This document shows, piece by piece, positions 19,741-29,137 of a stretch of 64,000 bases of DNA. The stretch lies in assembly GCF_037975245.1 (NCBI RefSeq), contig NC_092576.1, positions 30,916,611 through 30,980,610 of the forward strand. Reading direction: 5' to 3'. Source of the stretch: Apostichopus japonicus (Eukaryota > Echinodermata > Holothuroidea > Aspidochirotida > Stichopodidae). The notes beneath the pieces are model-generated. The model saw only the letters and a list, made by a program, of their open reading frames with translations. It was not told the DNA's origin and did not search any database. Both the position numbers and the translations under genes were made by a program. Each line of letters begins with the position of its first letter. The stretch's first letter is position 1.

Positions 19741-22343
19741 CTAAACAAAGTACTTAAGTGTTAGCATTCTCTGATTTTGATTTGTGTAAATTGATAAGGG
19801 TAAATGACAAGCAAAATCTTCATAAGCAAATATGACCCATTTTTGTTGAAAACACAATACATAGCTATGGAAATGTTGACTGTAACCAATAGTGCGCAAA
19901 ACCATCAAAACAAAATACACTTTACCACCTTTGATAAAGATTGCATCTATTTTGCCAAATTCATGCAACCTATTTTCTCTTGCCTCTAGAACCATGCAAC
20001 AACCTTTTGCATACAATGAACTGTGTAATTCAACAAAAGCTAATGTATGCACTTCTTCAATGCTTGGAAATTGACTTTTCAAAGCTCTCTGAATCCCATC
20101 ACAAAACTGATGTAACTTTTGAATGTCCCCTCCTGAGTTGGAAAAAATTCTGACCACCTCCATAATAGCACATAAGTAATTGATGACGCCTTGCCAATGT
20201 CTTACACAAATTCCGCCTGTTTTTCTGCCTATTGGCAATTTCTTTGAAATATGCATGTTTAGCTTCAAACCTCATTGTCCAGCAGTGAACAAGAGGTCCA
20301 TATTTCAATATTGAACGAGGGTAATGCAATAAGTAATGACTTTTGGGTTTAATTCTATCTTCAGGAAAGAGCTCTTTCAGAGCAACCAGAAATCCATGCA
20401 CCAAATATTCCAAGTATGCAACCATTTCACATGGTATAGAGGGAGCAAATGTAATTTCACAAATATCCATAAGTGACAAAAATAGTTCCCAGTATTCATT
20501 TCCCTCTGGAATTGAGCTTCCTATGATTAAAGGCAATAATCTCATCAGGCACCATGTTTGAGATGCTGTTTGTTTGATTTTGAAACTTCCCAGGTTAGCA
20601 GTGGTATTGCAAGTTGGTTTGCTTTTCTGATCACTTTTTCCAAAGGGAAAAAGTTTCAAAGCACTGTTAAAAGATTCCAAAGTGAAAAAGCCATCCTGAA
20701 TAAATGTTGTCACAACCTTCGTCATTAATTCTGGAACAAGTCCTTCGAGCAAATCATGAGCTGGATCAGGTGGTAGACAACTGATTACATCAAAGTATTG
20801 CAAATCTGACAAAACAGATTTAGAAGCTACTCCATAAACATGCCTAAGACCTTGATTTTCCATAACTAACTGCACCTGATGTTTGTGACCAACACTTGGT
20901 TCTTTCGATTAAACTGGATGAATCAAAATGATCTTGAATGTCATTACTACTTGCCATGCAAAATCTACATATTCTACCAGCATGAAAATGTTGCTGAAAG
21001 CCTCCTAACTGATGTGCTGCCAAGTTATCCATGGAAACCAAACTAATGCAACCCTTGAATGTAAACTCCTCCTGGTTTAAAGTTGTTATTGTCACCCCCT
21101 TACTTTCTAAGACTTTAACATCCTCAAGAAGCGGTTTGAGCACTTTCCCAAAGCCATACTGTTTTATTAATCTTGTACAGCAGAGGCAAACAAGCTGAAT
21201 TGATGACAATTTTGACCGAAACTTTGGGGATAAATTCCCAAGAACAAAATAAAATGCAGCAACTTTGTAGCTGTTAGCTTTATTTCTAAGTGGGTTCACC
21301 ACACCAAAATCATCATAATAAAAATGAACTTGGAGTGCATGTGGCTCCAAAGAGAATAGGGGATGATTTTGAAATGCTTCACCATCACAGTAATCCTCAT
21401 ATCGCTTGTCCCCATGTCTAGAACGGGACTTCAGAACTTCTGCTAAAATATCATCATGACTTAAAAGACTTTTTAGAGTATCAAGCAATGGTACATAAAT
21501 GAATGTATCATCTTTCCCACAGGTGGAACCTAGCACATGTTCAACTGGCTCAACTAAACCAAAATGCTCCTTATAAAAAGCTGTCTGTTTATAGTCTGAG
21601 GCCAACTTTTCAAAGATGTTATTTTTCTTTTCAAACTTTTCATCGATAAAGTTAAAGATATCAGGATTTTTAGCCACTGTGAAACCAGAAGCTGAAAGTT
21701 TTTCTTTGATCTCTGTGCTATCATCCCTTGAACTGTTATAGATGAGTTCAGATAGCTCTAATATTATGCTATTTGTAACAGTAAGTGGTAGTTTATGCTT
21801 CTCTTTCATGCCTAAGATGAAAAGAGCAAAGTCTCTTTCCGTGGATCTTTCACCGATTTCTCTGATGTGTGATCCATCACCCAGAGCAGCAGCATCGATA
21901 GCACTTATTCCAGTTGATTCTGCAAGACTATTTTTATGCGAATTATGAGTCACATCATCAACTTCTAAACCAATGTTTTCCGTCACTAGACTTGTGCCTA
22001 CTTCAGTATCCTCATGCCCACCAGAGTTACTGTCATGCCTTATGTTAACATCGAACACTCTTTTATGAAATTTCCGCAGATGGGAATAAAACGTGCTGAA
22101 CACCCGATATTTTCTTTCACAACCATCTATTCCACATCTTATGGAGAAGTTGGGTTCAATACTATGTGAGAATCTTATGTGATGTAACAACTTTTTGAAA
22201 GTAATGGTCCTGAAAGTGTTACATATTGAACAACTTTGCATCTGCAAGGATGCCATAAGGCCTAATCTAACAAAACCTTGGCTAGGCTTTATTAGGATGG
22301 CTTGGCATAAGTACTGGACAAACCTCACAGCATTAATGCACAC
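19741..22343 (-). pseudogene. C2H2-containing transposase-like protein of a multicopy animal family (two frameshifts)
   Basis: Three overlapping minus-strand frames (22,343-20,844; 20,875-20,099; 20,268-19,741) read as one ~850-aa protein after two frameshifts, near 20,880 and 20,140. The start is probably an internal Met just before the fingers. N-terminus: two C2H2 fingers (CSICNTFRTITFKKLLHHI and CGIDGCERKYRVFSTFYSHL). Middle: VSMDNLAAHQLGGF followed by RICRFCMAS. Then CLPPDPAHDLLEGLVPEL, PKSHYLLHYPRSILKYGPLV and WTMRFEAKHAYFK; the end is NQNQRMLTLKYFV-stop. This architecture recurs in many uncharacterised proteins of fishes and marine invertebrates and is probably transposon-derived, though I cannot name the superfamily. 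It lies just upstream of, and on the same strand as, the SAMD3-like exons. Confidence 0.7.
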
Positions 22344-23290
22344 TCAGTTTTAATAGTTCAGTCTTGGCCTGCGCTAGCTAGGCTTATAAACTTTGATACA
22401 ATGGTAGGCCACAGTGTAGGCCCTGCATTGTACTAGTGGCTGTTACTTGTAAGACATAGCCTAGGCTTAGTTATAAAGTCTTCTAATCTTATATAGGCGA
22501 ATAAGTAGCAGAACAGTTAGGCTAGTAAAGCCTAGGCATAACAGTTATTTAATCTGTACTTTTATAAACCAAACAACTCTTTCAAGGGCTTAACGTCAAC
22601 TTACACTTGTGACATGTTGCTTTAGATTCATATAAAAATACAAGCGGCCGTTGAAGGTGAAGTCCAGTCGTGTCAAGTCTCGTCAAATGTGACGGCGAAG
22701 CGCTTCTGCGGGAACAAACTAAGAAATACTAGGACTGGTCGCCAAGCAGTGCAGTGATGACAGTATACTGTATACTGTACTGTACGTACGTAGGTCTAAG
22801 GCATTGTGTTAGCGCCAAGCGCGAACGAACCACCCTTTGTGAAAGAAAACTTGTCATTGGCTTAAAGTTTGAATCTTTCATTTGATATTATGTGGGGTTC
22901 TTTCTAATTTTTCAGATATGCACCCATTTTCTGGAAACCAATGAGAAGTAAGAACACTTCTGAGACGTATAGTCTGCCATTATTCTCTCGGCGCGGCCTG
23001 GCTGCAAACGTAACTTTTATTTCTAGTACGAATGAGTACATCATTGTAGAAAATTCTATAGAAGTCACAATGAAAAAAATGTTTCAGCTATGGTCGACGA
23101 TTAAGGGCCAGGCATTGTTATCATCCGTTGTGGGGATAAATGTATGCTGGCCGTGCGAAAAAGCACAAAACACTTAAACGTACACAATCATGACAAAAAT
23201 ATTGTTCCAGCTAGCTCAAGCTGTACTTCTAAGAATATTTTGTAAACAAGTGTCTCGAGAAATACTCACGTTTAGGCTCTATCAGTTTGA
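22344..23290. other. Upstream region of the minus-strand genes; no gene recognised
   Basis: Relatively GC- and CpG-richer near 22,640-22,830, with a tgtatactgtactgtacgtacg simple tract. It could hold a promoter for the minus-strand genes, but nothing specific is visible. Confidence 0.35.
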
Positions 23291-23298
23291 ATTGTGAG
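23291..23298. repeat. 8-bp target-site duplication, left
   Basis: attgtgag, repeated at 23,670-23,677 on the other side of the small element. Eight bp is the hAT superfamily length. Confidence 0.75.
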
Positions 23299-23669
23299 CA
23301 AGGGCGTAGGAACCGGGGGGCTGGGGGGGGGGGGGGGCGCCAGCCCCCAGTGAAAAATGTGGAGGGGCGGAAGTATCATTCCGCCCCCCCGGTTCGCAGG
23401 TCAGAAAACCCCTTTTTCATTTCCAAATGAGAAAAAAATCTCATTTGGAGCACCAAATTGCATCTAGGGCCAGTTGAAAATACAAAATTAAGTTTACAAA
23501 ATGGAGTGGGTGTTGAAGTGTGCTATATTGCACCAAATTGCATCTGAGGCCACCTGGAAATGCAAAAAATTCCAAAGGGGAGGGGGACACCCCCTCCCCT
23601 TAAACCCCTCCCCCAGGCCGGCCATCAGTCTTCAGCCCCCCCACTCAAAAGTACCTTCCTACGCCACTG
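23299..23669. mobile_element. Non-autonomous hAT-like element (MITE), 371 bp
   Basis: Bounded by imperfect terminal inverted repeats (caagggcgtaggaac at the left; the right end complements cagtggcgtaggaaggta) and by an 8-bp duplication, attgtgag. It is internally G- and C-rich (ggggggctgggggg, ccgcccccccgg) and contains caccaaattgcatct twice. There is no coding capacity. The CAgtGGCG-type end and 8-bp duplication point to hAT; assignment is by termini only. Confidence 0.75.
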
Positions 23670-23677
23670 ATTGTGAG

Positions 23678-24599
23678 TCAAACCGTCTTCATGGGCCAAT
23701 CCAGAAGGGGAGGGATTCAGTGTTTCGAGAAAATGATCGCAGTAGCTTATATACTTTCCGTTGTTTTGTTATGTACATAACGTACGGGACTACCTTCGTT
23801 GAGGGGGGGGGGGGGTTGGTCTGACGCAACACAAGCTAGCATGCTCGAAAAAGAGCGGCTGGTCTGAAGAAAAGGGTACCTTCTGATCGATGGGTTGCAA
23901 ACCTTCACCCCGTCTCATACGCGCCCATGGTTAGACCTATGTAGATCTTATAGATAATTGTCTGCACCCCTTAATCAGGTGTTGGTATTTATAGGTTGGG
24001 CGCCGCTCCTTATCTGTTCATTACCTCAGGATCATTTGCTATTTTGACTGTATTAGTTAGTCTTGCCTTATTAAACTTTCACGAAACTTCATATAGGCCT
24101 ATCCTACGACTCCATTCATATCCTCTCACCCCCACATAAGAAACAGTTATTATTTTACTAACAACCATGCAGACATTTCCACGGGGAAATTCGGGGATAC
24201 TCCATATATCTGTGCAGTTTGCCGTATATTTATAACACGATACAGGCTATTAATAAATAAATGTCAAGCTAAACAGCTGGCCTATTGTCGCCCCAATTCC
24301 TTTTGACAGTAATTTGCATTGGTTGTTGGGACTTTAGAAATTGGGCCTATAGTCGCCGGGGCAGCTCTGTGTTCCAAAATGTACATGTAGGGTACTATAG
24401 GGTGCATACAAATAATGACGGGCTAAGACCCGAAAATACTGGTAGTGATATATATTAACCCATGAACGAGTAAATTTATACTTCAGTACATAAATACTGG
24501 GTGATAATTCCCCCAGGGTGGCATTTTAAACTAATCACAAGTGTATAGAACAAATACAACCACATGAAGTGTATAAATAGCTCTTATCTTGTGTGATTC
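23678..24599. other. No gene recognised
   Basis: Mixed-composition DNA with a G-run at 23,802-23,816. No conserved open frame, RNA gene or clear repeat boundary is seen. Confidence 0.4.
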
Positions 24600-25065
24600 T
24601 ACCCTCTTACGATACTTCAAAATAAGTGTTGTTGGTGTTATACCCTTTTTGATTTAAAACAACATACTAAGAAGGGTTATTTTACACCTTGTTACTAAGG
24701 TATACATTATTCGTGCAAAGTACATGTTATGTGGGTAAAATTACCCTATTGGTTAAAAAGGGTACTTTTTTGAAAAGTGAGTGTAAAATAAGCACTGTAA
24801 ATGTGTAAATGTACATAAATCATTGTGTCTTATTACACGCACAGTATGTAAATTTACCCACAAAGATCAGAAATACACAAACCGGCTTTACCTCGGGGTA
24901 TATGTACACGTTAATCGGGTAATGGCCAAGGCAATGGTTATGTTTACACTTTGTGATGGTATAACTACATTGTGGATGTTTATTATACACTTTTCCAGTG
25001 TTTAATAACAATCCATGTGTTAAAATACCTGACAACAGTGTAGAACTACCCGTTTATTTTTTAGA
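24600..25065. repeat. Dispersed repeat rich in aaattaccc/gtgtaaat words
   Basis: Contains many near-palindromic words (gggttattttacacc, gtgggtaaaattaccct, gtaaatgtgtaaatgtac) and ends with cccgtttattttttagagtgcag. The complement of that end resembles the start of the 77-bp array region (cactgtaaaaactaaaaggg at 5,148). Probably a member of the same dispersed non-autonomous family; boundaries are uncertain. Confidence 0.4.
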
Positions 25066-26850
25066 GTGCAGTTTTCGTTGTTTCACAATTGTTTCACAAA
25101 TTGTTTCACAAAAATGTTTCACAATTTTTTCGACCAAACGGTGAAAGTCAAAGCACTGAAGCATGTAACGTATAATTTCAGGCTTATCTTGCAATACTCT
25201 TGCAGTGATATTATCAGCGATCCTATGACAAAATTCAGAGAGGCGATCTTGCGCTGTCATGCAGATCTTTTCCATATTCTCAGGCGCTTCTGTTTCGGAG
25301 AAATGTCCACGCCTAGTGCAGGATGAAGTACCAGGAGTATGATGCAAGGCGATTTTACCATATGTTAGTGAAGTAGATATCTCATGATATACTTTTGAAA
25401 AGCGAGGAAACAACTGGGTAAATACTGCATTGTCTTCGCCGTTGTATGTTTTAACTTTGTCCCCCATGTCACGAAATTTTGTTGTAGACAATAAGTTAAC
25501 CTTTTGCACGCTTAACAACTTCAGTGTCGTTCCCTTCTATGTATTGACGAGCGAAATATGTATGAACTGACTCAAAATCGTCGAGGAAGCTTTCATATAC
25601 CCTATGAACAAACGCAGCTAAACGCGTGTCGCTGTAACAGGTCGGGGCTTTTAACTTAACTTTCAAATCAGGGTAGATTGAAAGCAAATGCTCATAGGAT
25701 TTCCCGTATGAAACTTTACTGAATGCTACCCCAATAAGGTCAGTGATCTTGACCAGCCACTTAAATTCATCCATCTTTCTGATGTCGTGATCAGCGAGAT
25801 TCAGTCGATGTGCTATATCCCAAATAAATATGCACCAATCAGGAGAGAGGTTAAGAATTTCGTGGATATGATTTGGTACTTTCAATCCGAAATACTGCCC
25901 ATCAAAGCTTCCTCCGTTTACTTGCTGAGGGAACACTCCAAACTCCTGAATCACAGCAATAATTTCTTCAGCCAGGGCCCTTCCGCTATGTTCTTTGACG
26001 ATTGGCATATCCAAAAGAAGGGGTACCAAAAAGTCCTCTCCTAACTCCCGTTCTGGTAAAGGCAATACGATCCCTACTATATGGCCTGTGCTATGTTTTT
26101 TGTCAGTTTATCTGCAGAATACCGACTGGTCTAAATCGTCCGGTTGACTGCAATTCCGAACGAATTACCCGCTTTATTTTTGCTGAAGCAACTTCAAATA
26201 TCGCATTAACAATTTGAGGTGCATATTTCCGGGAGTGATTGATATCGCCGACATCTACACCATTCATGTGAGGCAAAAAAACCTCAGTCTCGAAGTTGGA
26301 GTAGCTTTGGCCAAGTTTAACTATTTTATAGGCCGTCCTTGTGAGAGTCATTCCGACTTTCATGTTTCTCTCACTTGTCCTTCTATGCTCTGCTGATTGT
26401 TGTTCGTTAGCGTGCTGTGCCTGTTTGTGCTTCTGAGACTCGATATGTTCCATTATCCGTGTTTGAAGTTTCTGAACGCCATTGGTTGTTTGCCACTGCT
26501 AAAGTAAACCCTACTTCAAAATCATAATGTATAATGCCGTTTTGGACCTCAGCTGAATAATTTTTCCCTCCCTGAAGTTGTAACGTATCGAGACACAAAG
26601 AGCACACAAAACACCCCATATCGTCTTCCCGCGCTAAAAACGGTGCCAAGTAACAAAGTTTTTGGATGGCCTTAGCTTGTCTCAATATAATTTTGTTCAT
26701 GTCTCTGCACTCCAAAGCCAGTTTCTGTTGCTCCTTCTGAGACTTGGCAGTGCGCTCTGCAGAAACATTTTCATGTATATCATCCACTACTTTCTTCAGT
26801 TCCTTCACTTCTTTGTGAATGTCGTCAAGTTTCCCTGACTGACTCTGCAC
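25066..26850 (-). pseudogene. hAT-like transposase relic
   Basis: Minus-strand frames 26,850-26,407, 26,453-26,103, 26,065-25,496 and 25,518-25,054 are successive pieces of one protein. It has an N-terminal coiled-coil-like stretch (KEVKELKKVVDDIHENV), a Cys pair (GCFVCSLC), a HIESQKHKQA motif, then VKEHSGRALAEEI, GGSFDGQYF and WDIAHRLNLADHDIR, followed by SYGKSYEHL. The SFDGQYF and WDxxHRxxLA..DxR motifs resemble the catalytic region of hAT-type transposase-like proteins in corals and echinoderms. Frame breaks near 26,450, 26,080 and 25,510 make it inactive. Assignment to hAT is moderate. Confidence 0.6.
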
Positions 26851-27605
26851 TTCCCCCAGTATCTGAAGTGGCCACTATTTTACTAGTTATGATATCAGTG
26901 TGTTCAGTCTACTCAGCCTCAGGAGAAAACGCACTTTTAAAGGAGATGCACCTTGTGATGAAGATGAAGGCAAAGATGAACGGATCCGATTGGAAAAAAG
27001 ATGTAACGTTTCCTGCTACTTTTTCAAACTAGAGCACAAATGGTGCAGAAGCTCATACCTTTTGAGCTTAAAAATGTAGGGCCTACAAAACTTTATGGTT
27101 TACCATAATTCAGATTTTACCAATTTTGGGGTTCTTGAGGCCAAATAGTCTACAGTAGGGTTGAAAGACAATGATGAGCTCCTACTTTTTTGTCCTCTAT
27201 AAACCAGGCGGTTCTCAAATATCTAGTCTTGCATAGTTAAGTGACAGTGTTTAAGAGTTAATTTTAATTATAAAGTTATTTGCAGGCAGGAATGTACACT
27301 GTTAAGCAGGACTCTTAGCCAGTAATAGATTCCATTATTAGACCACACATGTATGGTTCTTAGGCAGTTTGGGTCAGGTTTATAACAAGTATTACCTAGT
27401 TCTTTTCAACAATAAAGGTCATCATAAAGAACCAATCAAGGCTTTTATACCAGTTAGGGAGACTGGTTACAGATGTTATCACTGTGATCGAACTTGTGGC
27501 TTGGAATTGTGCTGCTAGGCAGGATTTCCAGGCAGTGGAGGGCATGGTTAGGCAGGGCATTGTCATTCAGGCAATGTTAGGCATGACTGCCATGTAGTTC
27601 TGGGT
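26851..27605. other. No gene recognised
   Basis: AT-rich DNA. 27,500-27,600 repeats a ggcag/ttaggca word several times (gcaggattt, ggcagtggag, ggcagggcat, ggcaatgtt), into which the truncated LINE is inserted. Confidence 0.35.
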
Positions 27606-27613
27606 ACTGTTAG

Positions 27614-27778
27614 AACGTTTGAGTGGGGAGGGGGGTGGGCGTTTTGTCTCTGCAGGTCGGCGGGCGTATGTTTATTTGGCTCGCTAGACCTGAGTTTCGT
27701 TTGTCAGAATGGGATGGTTCGGTAGTGCCGTTTTGGCCGTGACGTTTTGTATCCCGCATGGCGGGTCACGTAAAAAGC
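27614..27778 (+). mobile_element. LINE family A, 5'-truncated 165-bp copy
   Basis: Matches only the last ~165 bp of family A (gtctctgcaggtcggcgggcg to cacgtaaaaagc), including the terminal hairpin. It is flanked by 8-bp duplications, actgttag at 27,606-27,613 and 27,779-27,786. This is a classic severely truncated LINE insertion, and it shows that the 3' 165 bp are enough to mark the family. Confidence 0.9.
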
Positions 27779-27907
27779 ACTGTTAGGCACATCTTATGCA
27801 CTGTGAGCTTATATGGTATAAAATTGTTATATTGTACAGAGTGGCGACATTGCACAAATTAGCAGTAGGGGTGGGCAGTACTACAGGATTCAATGAGAGA
27901 GGGTATT

Positions 27908-27976
27908 ACTTCTTATTGATAATGTCACTTCTTATTGATAATGTAACTTCTTATTGATAATGTATTGATAATGTCA
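27908..27976. repeat. 19-bp tandem repeat
   Basis: acttcttattgataatgt(c/a) is repeated three times, followed by a partial unit ttgataatgtc. Confidence 0.85.
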
Positions 27977-28867
27977 AATTGACTTTCAAAATGACAACAA
28001 GCTTCAGTAATCATCGCGCAAATGATAATTCAATAAGCTTTAGTAATTTGGTTGTAACCCTAGGGACTAAATGTTGACTACCGTATTTATCCTATTAAAT
28101 ACTCCAGGGGCGTATCATTTCAATAGCAAAAGGGGGCCCTATTAGGGGTCAATTTCTGTACACCATAGATCAATACGTTGTAGACTTTTATTGGAGGAAT
28201 TCTTGCTGGTCTGTATCTAATTTACCAGTAGGATTACGTCTATATTTTAGAGGTAAGAAACTTTATCTGTAATCAGGATATTTTGGGGAATTTCGGACAA
28301 TTGATCGTTTATTAGAGCCAACTAAGGCCCTTTAAACTACTTAGGTACACTTGTCATAGCTGTTATCTCTCCGGAATTGAAGTTGCAACCTATCGGTTAC
28401 TATCGTGAATATCTACTCAATTTGGACCTTCTTGATGATCATAGCTGTTAAGGTTCAGGAGATATCGTGTCACATGTTTCTGTGACCTAATATGGTTCAG
28501 ACAAGGCAAATGAGAAAGTAGAAATCAGGAAATTGATTATCTTTCTGAAAATATATTTATAATCTGAAACAAGTGCTTTGGTTTGAAGAATGGAATGGTC
28601 TAAAAGTGAGATAAAGGTACTATAGTTGTGCAAATTTATATATAACTTTGGTGTAAGTCGTTAAGGTAGATATATAAAATAAAACTAAGAAACTGTTAAA
28701 ATGGCAGGAAAATGACATACCCTGTGTATCTTTGTCATACTCTATAATATGTTTAAAAAATTTGTTGAAGCTGAATACAAAACAATATGTTGAAAGTGCA
28801 ATGAGGCTAGTAATGAATGTAAAAAAAAGTATAAATATCGAAGCAAGGAAAATTAGATATTTGGAAT

Positions 28868-29137
28868 CTATTCAGAAGTGGATGGCTGATTGGTATGTAT
28901 TTCGTCTGTAAGCTGCACGATTGTCTTCCCTTGAATAGTGAATTTAAACAGTTTGTCTCCAAAACTCTCAAGAACATCCTCAATGTTTTTGCTTTCAAAC
29001 AACTCAGCAGAAAGGTCTTGACTGAGAATAAATTGTTCGAGATCATCATTGCTAGAGAGCTGAACAGTAAGAGCAATCTCTGATTCTTCAGCGGCAATGA
29101 CATGCCTAGTGGTGAATTTCTCTGGTGGAGTTTCGAT
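28868..29137 (-). other. RPA-like terminal exon
   Basis: Acceptor cttattttcag. Encodes ETPPEKFTTRHVIAAEE, then DDLEQFILSQDLSAELFE, SFGDKLFKFTIQGKTIV and NQPSTSE-stop at 28,868. Acidic; no named domain recognised. Confidence 0.6.
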
